A stretch of 64,000 nucleotides of DNA. Source: Hesseltinella vesiculosa (lineage: Eukaryota; Mucoromycota; Mucoromycetes; Mucorales; Cunninghamellaceae). Positions 1 to 11,818 of this stretch are shown here, in pieces. The notes beneath the pieces are model-generated. The model saw nothing but the letters and a program-made list of their open reading frames with translations. It had not been told where the DNA came from and ran no database searches. How positions within the stretch are numbered: position 1 is the first letter of the stretch; each line of letters begins with the position of its first letter. Position numbers and translations under genes: made by a program. The DNA is taken from assembly GCA_002104935.1 (NCBI GenBank), contig MCGT01000039.1, forward strand, positions 62,001-126,000, read 5' to 3'.

Positions 1-3000
1 CTTGGCCAAGGTCAATGCAGCCTGGCCAAGGTCAATGCAGCCTGGCGAAGGTCAATGGCAGCCTGGCCAAGGTCAATGGCAGCCTGGCCAAGGTCAATGG
101 CAGCCTGGCCAAGGTCAATGGCAGCCTGGCCAAGGTCAATGGCAGCCTGGCCAAGGTCAATGGCAGCTTGGCCAAGGTCAATGGCAGCCTGGCCAAGGTA
201 ATGGCAACTTGGCCAAGGTCAATGGCAGCTTGGCCAAGGTCAATGGCAGCCTGGCCAAGGTCTGAGTGAAAAAAAAAAGTTTTTTTTATGGAAGGTCTAT
301 CTTTTTTATACGTTTTGCCTGGCCAAGGTCAATGGCAGCCTGGCCAAGGTCAATGGCAGCCTGGCCAAGAATGGCAGCCTGGCCAAGGTCAATGCTCAAT
401 GGCAGCTTGGCCAAGGTCTGAGTGAAAAAAAAAGTTTTTTTTTTAGTAAGGTCTATCTTTTTATACGTTTTACCTGGCCAAGGTCAATGGCAGCTTGGCC
501 AAGGTCAATGCAGCCTGGCCAAGGTCAATGGCAGCCTGGCCAAGGTCAATGGCAGCTTGGCCAAGGTCAATGCAGCCTGGCCAAGGGCAGCCTGGCCAAG
601 GTCAATGGCAGCTTGGCCAAGGTCAATGCAGCCTGGCCAAGGTCAATGCAGCCTGGCGAAGGTCAATGGCAGCCTGGCCAAGGTCAATGGCAGCTTGGCC
701 AAGGTCAATGCAGCCTGGCCAAGGTCAATGCAGCCTGGCGAAGGTCAATGGCAGCCTGGCCAAGGTCAATGGCAGCCTGGCCAAGGTCAATGGCAGCCTG
801 GCCAAGGTCAATGGCAGCCTGGCCAAGGTCAATGGCAGCCTGGCCAAGGTCAATGGCAGCTTGGCCAAGGTCAATGGCAGCCTGGCCAAGGTCAATGGCA
901 ACTTGGCCAAGGTCAATGGCAGCCTGGCCAAGGTCAATGGCAGCCTGGCCAAGGTCTGAGTGAAAAAAAAAAGTTTTTTTTATGGAAGGTCTATCTTTTT
1001 TATACGTTTTGCCTGGCCAAGGCCAATGGCAGCTTGGCCAAGGTCAATAGCAGCCTGGCCAAGGTCAATGGCAGCTTGGCCAAGGTCAATGGCAGCCTGG
1101 CCAAGGTCAATGGCAACTTGGCCAAGGTCAATGGCAGCTTGGCCAAGGTCAATGGCAGCCTGGCCAAGGTCTGAGTGAAAAAAAAAAAGTTTTTTTTATG
1201 AAGGTCTATCTTTTTTATACGTTTTGCCTGGCCAAGGCCAATGGCAGCTTGGCCAAGGTCAATGGCAGCTTGGCCAAGGTCAATGGCAGCCTGGCCAAGG
1301 TCTGAGTGAAAAAAAAAAGTTTTTTTTATGGAAGGTCTATCTTTTTTATACGTTTTGCCTGGCCCTTTTTTATACGTTTTGCCTGGCCAAGGCCAATGGC
1401 AGCTTGGCCAAGGTCAATGGCAGCCTGGCCAAGGTCAATGGCAGCCTGGCCAAGGTCAATGCTCAATGGCAGCTTGGCCAAGGTCTGAGTGAAAAAAAAA
1501 GTTTTTTTTTTAGTTAGGTCTATCTTTTTATACGTTTTACCTGGCCAAGGTCAATGGCAGCTTGGCCAAGGTCAATGCAGCCTGGCCAAGGTCAATGGCA
1601 GCCTGGCCAAGGTCAATGGCAGCCTGGCCAAGGTCAATGGCAGCCTGGCCAAGGTCAATGGCAACTTGGCCAAGGTCAATGGCAGCTTGGCCAAGGTCAA
1701 TGGCAGCCTGGCCAAGGTCTGAGTGAAAAAAAAAAGTTTTTTTTATGGAAGGTCTATCTTTTTTATACGTTTTGCCTGGCCAAGGCCAATGGCAGCTTGG
1801 CCAAGGTCAATGGCAGCCTGGCCAAGGTCAATGGCAGCTTGGCCAAGGTCAATGCAGCCTGGCCAAGGTCAATGGCAGCTTGGCCAAGTCAATGCAGCCT
1901 GGCCAAGGTCAATGGCAGCCTGGCCAAGGTCAATGGCAGCCTGGCCAAGGTCAATGGCAGCTTGGCCAAGGTCAATGGCAGCTTGGCCAAGGTCAATGGC
2001 AGCCTGGCCAAGGTCTGAGTGAAAAAAAAAGTTTTTTTTTGATTAAGGTCTATCTTTTTATACGTTTTGCCTGGCCAAGGCCAATGGCAGCTTGGCCAAG
2101 GTCAATGGCAGCCTGGCCAAGGTCTGAGTGAAAAAAAAAAGTTTTTTTTATGGAAGGTCTATCTTTTTTATACGTTTTGCCTGGCCAAGGCCAATGGCAG
2201 CTTGGCCAAGGTCAATGGCAGCCTGGCCAAGGTCAATGGCAGCCTGGCCAAGAATGGCAGCCTGGCCAAGCGTCAATGCTCAATGGCAGCTTGGCCAAGG
2301 TCTGAGTGAAAAAAAAAGTTTTTTTTTTAGTAAGGTCTATCTTTTTATACGTTTTACCTGGCCAAGGTCAATGGCAGCTTGGCCAATGCTCAATGCAGCC
2401 TGGCCAAGGTCAATGGCAGCTTGGCCAAGGTCAATGGCAGCCTGGCCAAGGTCAATGGCAGCCTGGCCAAGAATGACAGCCTGGCCAAGGTCAATGCTCA
2501 ATGGCAGCCTGGCCAAGGTCTGAGTGAAAAAAAAAGTTTTTTTTTATTAAGGTCTATCTTTTTATACGTTTTGCCTGGCCAAGGTCAATGGCAGCTTGGC
2601 CAAGGTCAATGCAGCCTGGCCAAGGTCAATGCAGCCTGGCGAAGCAATGGCAGCCTGGTGAAAAAAAAAAGTTTTTTTTATGGAAGGTCTATCTTTTTTA
2701 TACGTTTTGCCTGGCCAAGGCCAATGGCAGCTTGGCCAAGGTCAATGGCAGCCTGGCCAAGGTCAATGGCAGCCTGGCCAAGAATGGCAGCCTGGCCAAG
2801 GTCAAGCTCAATGGCAGCTTGGCCAAGGTCTGAGTGAAAAAAAAAAGTTTTTTTTTTATGGGAAGGTCTATCTTTTTATACGTTTTACCTGGCCAAGGTC
2901 AATGCAGCCTGGCCAAGTCAATGGCAAAACGTATAAAAAGATAGACCTTCCCATAAAAAAAAAACTTTTTTTTTTCACTCAGACCTTGGCCAGGCTGCCA

Positions 3001-3170
3001 TTGACCTTGGCCAGGCTGCCATTGGCCTTGGCTAGGCTGCCATTGGCCTTGGCCAGGCTGCCATTGGCCTTGGCTAGGCTGCCATTGGCCTTGGCCAGGC
3101 AAAACGTATAAAAAGATAGACCTTCACATAAAAAAGACTTTTTTTTCACTCAGACCTTGGCCAGGCTGCC
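1..3170. repeat. 21-bp satellite array with intron-like spacers and an inverted tail
   Basis: A 21-bp unit with core GGCAGCCTGGCCAAGGTC is repeated head to tail, with some 20-bp variants (AATGCAGCC in place of AATGGCAGCC). Every few units the array is broken by a spacer of about 60 bp containing GAGTG, a run of A, a run of T, then GGTCTATC and ATACGTTTT. Near 2920 the orientation flips, and the same units and spacers continue in inverse orientation to about 3170. The array runs off the left edge of the window. Because 21 is a multiple of three and the unit lacks stops, several frames stay open; these are not taken as genes. Read on the minus strand, each spacer begins GTATAAAAAGATAG and ends in a T-run plus CACTCAG, the layout of this genome's introns. 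Confidence 0.95.
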
Positions 3171-3198
3171 CTTGAAAAAAAACAGCTTGAAGTCGGAC

Positions 3199-3645
3199 AT
3201 GGAAATGTCGTTAATGAGAAATGGAGGTCCTGAGCCAATTGATCAGGAAGATTTGTTGTAGAGGCGATGGGGACTCATAGTGACCATTAAAACATGCAGC
3301 CGACAGTGAACCTTGATCGACTTGCACAATGTTGGAAAAGCCAAAAGGTGAAGACAATCGTATGAATGGTGCAAACATGAAGCGTAATACGGTACTGTTC
3401 AAGCCGAAAGGGGCGCGGTGGTTCCCCGGTTGTGAAACATCTGCAGTGGAGGTTGAACTGGTTCTGCGACGGCGACGTCGTTCCTTCAATGAACTAGACA
3501 GAAGGTGTCTAATATGGTGAGGTCCTTTCTTATTTCTTGGATGCTAGCCCAAGGGCGACTCATTCCTTTTTTTTTGTCTTTAGTGCATTGGCATTGTTCA
3601 AGCTCAAGCAAGAGCTAGTGAAGAAGACCAATGAGAAGCCCTGAC
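3199..3645 (+). CDS. Possible small spliced gene, unrecognised
   Basis: A two-exon reading can be supported for the 3' part. An open frame starts with Met at 3329 and runs to a GTGAG donor at 3517. A T-rich acceptor at about 3583 restores the frame to a stop at 3643-3645. The joined C-terminus is strongly basic (RRRRR and a lysine-rich tail). An upstream Met at 3199 opens a plausible first exon, but I could not join it in frame. I do not recognise the family. The gene lies directly beside the satellite array, so it could be a relic. It is the weakest gene call in this part of the window. Confidence 0.3.
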
Positions 3646-3809
3646 GGTTCCTCGGTCAGGGTTGATTACATAACCTTTCGTGGGAATCTTTTTGGGGTAT
3701 GGTCCCACTTTTTTTTTTATTCCTCGCCTCGGGGTTTGTCCAAAATAAAAAAGGGGAAGGCTCCATTTTTTCATATTCGTTTCCTCTTTTAAATTCTGTT
3801 GCATCAATA

Positions 3810-4904
3810 ATGGCATTGAAAGACATTAACGGTATAAATATTGAAGTGGCCTTGAAGGCCAATGGCTATGTGATTGTGGATAACTTGATCCCTGACGAAA
3901 TGATGCCTCGTCTTAAGGCTGCTACTGAGCGGGTGGTTGATCGTGCTCGCAAGGGTGAATGGCATCACTGGTAAGTTTATAATGGATCTCCCTGACATTT
4001 TTTTTTTTCGATTGCCAGTGACTGATCACCTCTGTTTTTCTAGTCGTACTGTAGGCAAGCAATTTCCTCCTTGGACCGAAGAAGACAACGTCGATGGTAG
4101 GTCCCCCCATTCTCTTGTTTGTCTGTTCACTTGACCAATTTTTTTTTTTTTTTAACTTTGTATTATTGCAGTCTGGGGTGTGCAATTCATGATGCACCCA
4201 GAGCTGCAAGAAGCTGTGTTTATGGAATGGTACGGCTCGGAGCCTTTGTTGGCAGCTGTGCAACAGTTGCTTGACTGCTCCCGTGAACAGCTTCAATTTG
4301 AACTGTTCAATCTTCTGATTAACCCTCGCGATAATGACTTTGACCTGACTTGGCACCGGGATGCCGTGACTGCCGAATGCCCTGAAGACGAGGAGCGAGA
4401 AAAGCTCAAGATCCCTCATTATGGCACGCAGTGGAACACGTAAGGGCCATGAGAGGAGGAGGAGAATGGCGTAGGGCTGATGGTTTACCCCTCCCTTTTG
4501 ATAGTGCTTTGTATGAAGATGACTGTTTGTACGTGGTACCCAACTCTCACCGCCGTGTGCGAACGGCTGAAGAACGAGACATCACCATCAACGACCCCAA
4601 GAGCCACAACATGCCTGGTCAGATCCGCGTCAACTTGAAGCCTGGCCAAACCGTCTTTTACGATAACAACATCTTACACCGAGCCGCTTATTTTAAATCC
4701 AAGAAACGCCATACCCTCCATGCCTGCATGGGTACCACAGAAGGTGGTGATCACCGCGCCAACAACATTTTCCAACACGGTCTGGGTTGGTTGGATACCG
4801 ATGATTTCCGTGCCACGCTGGTTGAATCACTCAAGGTGCCTTATGAAAACACCTTGGCCATGTCCAAGGCCACAGGTTTATCTGCCAAGCCCATCCACGG
4901 CTAA
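3810..4904 (+). CDS. Phytanoyl-CoA dioxygenase (PhyH) family protein
   Basis: Exons 3810-3970, 4044-4096, 4172-4439 and 4505-4904 give 293 residues in frame. The product looks like a non-haem Fe(II)/2-oxoglutarate dioxygenase of the PhyH family. The iron-binding HxD is in TWHRDAV (His about 133, Asp about 135). The distal His is in NILHRAAY (about 219), and a following arginine is in KKRHTLHACMG, as expected for 2-oxoglutarate binding. The N-terminal ANGYVIVDNLIP is typical of PhyH proteins. There is no clear targeting signal. Family members hydroxylate fatty acyl-CoA or secondary-metabolite substrates, and the substrate cannot be predicted here. The first Met that opens the conserved core was chosen. 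It is convergent with the bHLH gene downstream. Confidence 0.88.
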
Positions 4905-5152
4905 ACACCATCCTTTCTCTAGTGTATAGTAATTATCCCAAGTAGTAATAAAACAAAACATGATCATTTATTTTTAAATCACGAATGGAACCATTCGTGA
5001 TGGGTGGTATCCAAAAAATTAAAGAAAAGAGGGGTTATGAATGCGATGGGATCTCTACATGTAGTCCAGTTCTCCTTCTGAGCTCTGCAAAAAAAAAAAA
5101 AAAAAAAAAAAAAGTCAGCTCACTCTTCTCGCTTGCTATCCTCGAAAACGCT

Positions 5153-5984
5153 TCAGTTTACATCTTCATCAGGCACCTCACCAAGCTGCAACTGCAATTC
5201 TCGGACACGGTCACGAAGGGTATTTTTGGTGCCAACCAATTGGCGAATATAGTCAGCAGCTAGGAAGAGTAAAAACAGATGAAAATTCCTAGGTTGCGGG
5301 CCAGAGTGCTTACATTTATGCAGGATCATGGATTCACTTCGCTGGGCATCATTGAGGCTGGGAACAATGTCCACAAGCTGATCAAAGCCAATACGAATAT
5401 TTGCTCGTCGCTTTTGCTCCGAGGCGATGTGATTGGCTTTCTTTTGATCTTCAGAAAGCAGTTCGTGTGCTGGTTTGCGGCCTCGACCGCTGCCTTTTTT
5501 CGGTGGTGTTGGTAAAGGTGAGCTGGCTCCAGACAGCATGCCGTCCATGGCTCTGTGCTTCTTGAATTGATCGTCGTCCTCCAGGGTGGTCTCGGTTGTT
5601 CGCTTTTTTGGGCTCAAGGACGCAGACGAATCGGCATAGCCAGTCAAGGATGGTGCAGGTTGGGCCGGGGTGCTTCGGTTATAAGGAGGGGACAACAGGA
5701 CTGGGACTGGTGGCACGGTATTTGTTTGAGCTGTAGAAGAGAAAAAAAAAAAAACGTGGTGTAAACTCCGACCGGCTTTTTTTTTTTTCACTCTTCCTGC
5801 TTACTTCTTGCCTGAGAGAGCTGGCCATAAGAAGCCTGAAACCCTGTGCCCAGATTGAAGGTCATGGTATTGGCTTCAAAGTCACAAGCGAAAGGTGAGA
5901 TTTCATGATGATCGACTGAGGTTGCTCATCGGGTCCACTCTGTTTATTGTACTTACGTTGGGGAGGATTCTTTTTCTCGGCCAT
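5153..5984 (-). CDS. Basic helix-loop-helix transcription factor
   Basis: Minus-strand exons 5957-5984, 5805-5915, 5314-5730 and 5153-5259 join to 220 residues. The C-terminal third holds a bHLH domain. The basic region HIASEQKRRANIR has the His-Glu-Arg pattern that contacts E-box DNA. Helix 1 is FDQLVDIVPSL, and helix 2 (ILHKSADYIRQL) spans the last intron. A short leucine-rich coil, LRDRVRELQLQLGE, follows. The N-terminal half is Pro/Ser/Thr-rich and probably disordered. The size and basic region fit the fungal Ino4-like/Myc-type group, whose members act as nuclear dimers. The target pathway is not visible. The 3' side contains a long poly-A/T tract at about 5091-5113. Confidence 0.85.
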
Positions 5985-6198
5985 GGCGATCGTAAAGATA
6001 AAGGAAAAAGAGTAAAGAAAAAGTCTCGTTTTTTAAAAAAATAAGAAAAATAAAACCGTTGGCCAAATCAGGAAATGTCAGGTCCGTCGTAAAACGCTTT
6101 GCTCGTTTTTGACACGTGAAGATGAGTGTTGTTCAATTTTGCATAAACGATGGCCTTGTCATTTATTGATGTGCAAAATAATAAAAAAAAAGGTGGCA

Positions 6199-7298
6199 TC
6201 AGTCTTCAATAGCCGTCACTTGACTTTGGGTATCGTCCAGTGAGTGTTCATCCAAGTCGTCGTCGTCCGCTTGTTCGTTTTCGTCGTGGTCCAGATTGGC
6301 ATCGGATGGGATGCTGATCAGTTCCGTAGGGACGAGATTGAAGGTTTTCGAAAGCAGCAAAAATCGGCCATACAAGCAAGTTTCATTCTAATAGGGCAAA
6401 AAAAAGTTTAAATAAGCATATGTCAAAAAGACCCTTTTGTTGTCACCCGCGTGTCACTTTTATCACCCCAATCTTGGCTTACCTCAAAAAGATCATAGGT
6501 TTCACGATGATGGAAATAAGCATGAGCAAAGACACGGTACAGACGCCGAGCAATCGCTTGAAAATGCTTCAATGAAGGCTCTGGGATGGATATCCTGGAG
6601 AGAAGAAGCGGTTGAGAACCCGTACCCCAACCAGAGAGCTGATTGAAATGTGTTGACTTGCCTGCTTGGGAAGTACTTTGAGTTGTTCAATAAAATGGTG
6701 GCTCCATCCAAGGTATGAATGATGTAATCAATAGCTGGGCACTTCCAAGAAGAATCAACACATAAAATAAGGCAGAATGATTAGGCGCAAGCAGTGCTTT
6801 TTTTTTTTGGGCGGCCTTTTTACCGATTGCGTGGTGGGGTGGGCTGCACATAAATACAGCCATCCATCGGCTTTCATTTCAGGGCAGTTTGCTTGAGTGC
6901 ATTCACATTCTAGAGCTACTACCAATTGATTCAATTCAATACAGACTTGCCTAACAATAAAAAAAAGAGGGGTTGGTGGTCTGGTGAGGGAGCGTTGACG
7001 AGAGTATTTTTTATTTTTACCGTAAATGCTCATATTGCCATACTTGTCGGTCAACAGAATCGGGTATCTCAATCAGGGTGTTAATGTTGGTATGGTCTTG
7101 GCGGATTAATTGTTGTAGGTATTCTTGAACGTGAAAAGATGAATCGAGATTGTCAATAGCCTCCGCGGGCCAGTTGAAGGATGCCTATCGATAAAAATAT
7201 AGAGGGACACGTGCATGAGAAACATCTCCAATGTTCTATTTGTTCCATACATCCAGACGACGTCCTGGGATTAAGCGTCTTAATGAAGGTGCTGCCAT
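6199..7298 (-). CDS. MOB kinase activator 4 / phocein homologue
   Basis: Six exons (7251-7298, 7021-7184, 6824-6950, 6662-6741, 6483-6594, 6199-6387) give 239 residues. The order of segments matches MOB4/phocein: [15 protein letters not shown], the helix ending in QVWQYEHLR, a zinc-site stretch [26 protein letters not shown], and [16 protein letters not shown] with its two zinc-ligand histidines. MOB4 is a subunit of the STRIPAK phosphatase-kinase complex, which controls hyphal fusion and polarity in fungi. The tail is acidic. The intron between exons 4 and 5 needs a GC donor (AG, then GCAAGT), a known minor class. The gene is divergent from the GT49 gene. Confidence 0.9.
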
Positions 7299-7730
7299 GT
7301 AAAATGGTTTTTTTTTCCAAGTAGAAAAAGAGGAAACAGCAAAAAAGAGAAACACTGCCAGTGAAGGTTCCCTCCTTTTTTTAATTTAAAACTCCTCCGC
7401 CGGAAGATCCTCCTTTTTCTTTTGGCCTGACGTTTGTTCTGTTGACTGAATGGCGAGAGCAAAGCGACACAAGGTCATATCACATGTCCTAGTTTTCATC
7501 GGTAAGTTTGTCAGCCCAGGAAATCTTTTGTTTTTTTTTTTTTCGAATGTTTTGGACTGTGGCAACCAATCTGAAACCTGGTTTTTTTTTTTTTTTTCGT
7601 TTTCCTATTATGCATTGCGGACGCATTGGCTTTTTTTTTGTTCCTTTTTTTAGATTTGAAGAAACATTTAAAAATAGGCAGCTTGTTTTCTTTCGATTCT
7701 TCACTTCTTTATCATTCTTCTTGTTACTTG
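7299..7730. promoter_or_regulatory. Divergent intergenic region between MOB4 and GT49 genes
   Basis: A 432-bp gap between two divergently transcribed genes, so it must hold both promoters. It is dominated by T-runs and A-runs (for example about 7529-7542 and 7580-7596), as in other promoters and introns here. No specific factor site was recognised. Confidence 0.4.
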
Positions 7731-9199
7731 ATGGCGTTGGAACAAAAGGTGTCCTACCGTAAAATGGCTCGATTCTGGATCGTTGGGTGCGTTGTGGCCC
7801 TTTTGCTGATCTGGACGATTGGACGACAGAATGACACAGTCAGCCTGTCGCTACTCGCACCAGTCTCCAACGATCATTTGCCTTTCAACGAAAAGCGAAC
7901 CCTCACACTCGATTATTTTCAAATCAAAAAAGATAAAATGAACTGGTTGGATACCCAAGGCAACCTCCCAGAAAAAAAAAAGGCAAGATGGCATAGGCTT
8001 ATTGTTTTTTTTTTTTTTTTTTTGTTTAGATCAACTTCATCAAATGGATCTCGCTGTGGTGCAAGAGAAAGCATTTTCTGCTTCCGTTGGCCAGCATACC
8101 ATTGAACCCTACTATCACAAGGCCAGCCAGACCCCTCAAGATTCCGATATAACCATCACCACTACCATCACCAAAAGTCGTATTGACACCTTGGCTCGTT
8201 TGGCCGCTCGATATCAAGGTACAGAAAAAAAGCCCACCAATCAAGGAGTGGCTCATGTTTTTCTTCTTCTTCGGCAGGTCCGATCTCCGCCACTCTGCAT
8301 ATCAGTTCCGATGAAAGCAGCTTGGCAACCCTCTCAGCACTAGCCGACGCCATTGACCAATCACCAGCCATGCAAGCCCACGTCGACCTCCATTTGGTCA
8401 GGGACAAGATGGAACGCCAGATGAACCTTTGGCGTAATGTGGCTCGTTACTATGCACGTTCTAAATACGTGATGATGCTCGACGTCGATTTTTACCTGTG
8501 CACCGACTTCCGCCAACATCTGCTTGGCAACGCCGAAGCTCTAGCCAAGCTCGAAGCCGGTCATGCCCTTGTTGTACCTGCTTTTGAATTTACCTCCCAG
8601 CCCGATGGTCTGGACTACCGTACCTTTCCCACCGACAAGTCTCAGCTGCAAGCTCTTTACCAAGAAAAGAAAATCGACATGTTCCATGCCTTTTGGCGCC
8701 CTGGGCACGACGCCTCCGACTATGCTGCCTGGTTCTTGGCTGACGACGTGTACGGGGTAACACAGTACCAGCACTCGTACGAGCCTTACGTCATTTACCA
8801 ACGCGACGGCCATTCCTGGTGCGATGAACGCTTCTTTGGCTATGGCAGCAATAAGGCGGCCTGTCTTTATGAAATGTTTGTCTCTGGTGTTGAATTCTAC
8901 GTGCTGCCCCAAGACTTCATCATCCATCAAACACATGACTATCCCAATGAAACGCGTGACCTCGAGGTAAAAAAAAAAAGAAAAACAAAGAAACACTGTG
9001 ACACAGAAAGTCTCACTTTTTTTTTTTTCAGCGCTTCTACAATCGTCGGCTCTACACTGCTTTTCGGGAAGAATTGTGTTTCAAATATGCTCGTCAATTC
9101 ATTTCCCATGGGCAGTGGGGCTCACCCACCACACAAAACCTCTTGCAAGTCTGTGACAAAGTCCCCCGCTTTCATTCCATTATCAAGACTTTTCTTTAA
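7731..9199 (+). CDS. Glycosyltransferase family 49 (LARGE/B4GAT1-like), type II membrane protein
   Basis: Exons about 7731-7959, 8030-8218, 8278-8966 and 9032-9199. A single N-terminal membrane segment (FWIVGCVVALLLIWTIG) is followed by a luminal domain, which suggests a Golgi type II enzyme. The catalytic core matches GT49. KYVMMLDVDFYLC holds the metal-binding DVD. FHAFWRPGHDASDY, YEPYVIYQRDGHSWCDERFFGYGSNK and a terminal FIIHQTHDYP follow in the family order (written here in pieces). GT49 enzymes add glucuronic acid or related sugars in animals; the fungal substrate is unknown. The first junction is uncertain. A GC donor at 7960 keeps the frame, while a better-looking GC donor at 7983 does not, so a homopolymer length error is possible. 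Confidence 0.82.
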
Positions 9200-9384
9200 C
9201 CCCGCCTTCATGTATATTCCCCTTTTACTGTCTATTTTAATACTCTAGATCTTTCAGCACCGCTCATTTGTACTGTACATAAACATTTTTGCCCATTCAT
9301 GCACCGAACCAGCCAAGCCCAAAAGAGGGAAAAAAAGCAGCATGATCCAAAAATGGAACAGCCCTCTTTTTTTTCATTTTTTTC

Positions 9385-11818
9385 ATGACGCTGCCTCTCG
9401 GTATCACGGTAGATGCAAAGCATTCATTATTTTATCTTGTCACAGAATCGAGTACGTACGTTATTGGGACAACCAAGGAAGGACTGTTGCTGAACCTTTA
9501 TTGGGGCCCACGATTGTCTACCAGCGATGGCACCACTCTTTTGCATCTCACTTGGGAGGCCATCCAGAATGGCCAAGACGAGCGCAGCTCTCAAGATCCC
9601 TGGTTGACATCAGCACCTGAGGAATATCCTGTGTTTGGCGGCCTGCGTTTTGGCGATCTGTGTCTCAAAGCAACCATGACCGCCACAGGCACGCGCGAGT
9701 TGGACTTGGCCCTCACAGCTCACAACGTGCACGATGAGGGCACCAACCACCTTCTCGGCCCCACCCCCGTGCTGACCCTCACCCTCCAAGATAAAGTGTA
9801 CACTGGCCTCAAGGTACTTCTCGTTTACAAAGTCGACACGCACGACAACATCATCGATCGATCCACCCAGATCGTCAACGGGTCCAACTCAACCATCCAC
9901 ATTGAGCAAGGCTTGTCGGCTGCCTGGCACCTACCACCGTCCCTCAACCAGCGTCAATTGGTCCGACTCTGTGGTGCCTGGTGTGCAGAAACATTGGTAC
10001 AGAAGGAAGAACCATTGCGACCCGGTGCTCATGTATCCCTGTCCTCCACCCGTGGCATTCCATCTGCCCAAGCTTACCCATACATGGCCATTGTCGACAA
10101 GCAAGACAACCACACCTATTTCGGCACCCTGGCTTGGTCAGGCAACTGGCTAATGCAACTTTCTGTCGACACCCAAGGCAATACCCGGTGGACAGGCGGC
10201 GTGTGTCCTTTTGATTTCATGTATCCATTGCACCCAGGTGACGCCTGGGAGACGCCTAGCTTCCTAGCCGGGTTCACCGACAAAGGCTTGGCTGGTGCCC
10301 GACGCCATTTGCCTTCGCACGTCTTACGCCACAGCCATCGTCTCTCTCGCCCTGGCGACCTACCTGTCCTGTACAACTCTTGGGAAGCCACAGGCTTCCA
10401 TGTCAACGTGGATCAACAATTTGCTCTCGCCACACAAGCAGCTGGCCTCGGAATCGAATTGTTTGTGCTGGACGACGGCTGGTTCAAGGGCCGTAACAAC
10501 GATCGTGCCGGTCTAGGCGATTGGTTCCACGACAAACACAAGTTCCCGGATGGACTAACCCCTCTGGCCAATTTTGTCCATGGTCTAGGCATGCGTTTTG
10601 GTCTGTGGTTTGAACCCGAGATGGTAAAAAAAAAATGGGGAAAGGTAGAAGCGGTCTTACCAGGATACCCTAATGTTTTCCATTGCTTCATAGGTCAATC
10701 AAGATTCTGATCTGTACCGAGAACATCCAGACTGGGTCTATCATTACAGCGACCGACCAAGATCAGAGGCTCGTCACCAATTGGTCCTCGATCTAACACG
10801 ACAGGATGTGTACGATTATGTGTATGAACGTCTGTATTGCAATATCAAGACCATTGGCATCGATTACATCAAATGGGACATGAACCGGCCGATCAGCGAA
10901 GCTGGCACTTGTGCCATGACAACCGACCGTGCCAAGTTGATCTGGGTCCAGCATGTGCAAGCTTTCTATCGCCTCTTGGACCGGCTTCGTGACGACTTTC
11001 CTGATTTGCAGATTGAATGTAAGGTCGACGTATTTAAGCCATTGAACAAAAAAAAAAAAGTAGAAAATTCATTCCCTTTTGCCATTTCCATTAGCTTGCT
11101 CAAGTGGCGGTGGTCGTGCCGATGCAGGAGTGACACGTCGCGTGGATCAGATTTGGGTCAGCGACAACACGCGCCCAGATGCTCGTCTTGAAATTCAACA
11201 TGGTGTTTCTCTGATCTTACCCCCTCGTCAGATGGTGTGTTGGTAAGACATCATGTGACAAAAAGGGCTTCCCAATCACCCTATATATATTTTTTTTTGG
11301 ACAGGATCACGGATATGGGGCAGGACGATTTGAAGGTGCCTCTAGCCTATCGATGTCACGTATCATTCATGGGCACTTTGGGTGTCGGTGCTGATCTGAA
11401 CAAGTACAGTGAAAAGCAAAAGAGCGAACTGCGCAGCTGGATCAATGTGTACAAGCGCATTCGACACATCATCCAACCTGGCCATCTCGACTGGCTTCAT
11501 TTTGACAAGGACCAGGCTGTTGCCTTTACTCTGACGCGGGTCCCTGGTACCAACGGCTACCCCGAGGAAGCCGTGGTCCTTGGCTTCCGATGGCACAACC
11601 CCTTTTGGCTCACCTTGCCACGTCTTCGTCTCAAACATTTGGACCCTGAGGCTATCTTTGATGTCATTCTCTGGTCAACAGATCCCGAGGAAACGACACG
11701 ATTTGGCAAGCATACTGGCTCCATGCTCGTCAACGTTGGCTTAGATCTCTCCCCATTCTTGGACACAGGCTCCTGGAAAAGTGTCGTGATCTATCTCCGA
11801 GGCTGTCATACTCTTTAG
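9385..11818 (+). CDS. Alpha-galactosidase, glycoside hydrolase family 36
   Basis: Exons 9385-10623, 10694-11018, 11095-11242 and 11305-11818 give 741 residues, the usual length for fungal GH36 enzymes. An N-terminal beta-sandwich is followed by a (beta/alpha)8 barrel with LFVLDDGWFKGRNND, GLWFEPEMV and the nucleophile in IDYIKWDMNRP (Asp about 475). The acid/base Asp is in WVSDNTRPDAR (about 545), after a CSSGGGRAD loop that corresponds to the family's CSGGGGRFD. The enzyme releases terminal alpha-galactose from raffinose-type sugars and galactomannan. I see no secretion signal, so an intracellular tetramer is likely. The gene follows the GT49 gene on the same strand with a gap of about 185 bp. 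Confidence 0.93.

Noticed and set aside
1..2520. Long open frames in the satellite (repeats of GSLAKVN, AAWPRSM, WQPGQGQ on plus; LARLPLT on minus)
   Set aside because: All three plus frames and at least one minus frame stay open because the unit is 21 bp and stop-free. No start context or non-repeat domain supports a protein.
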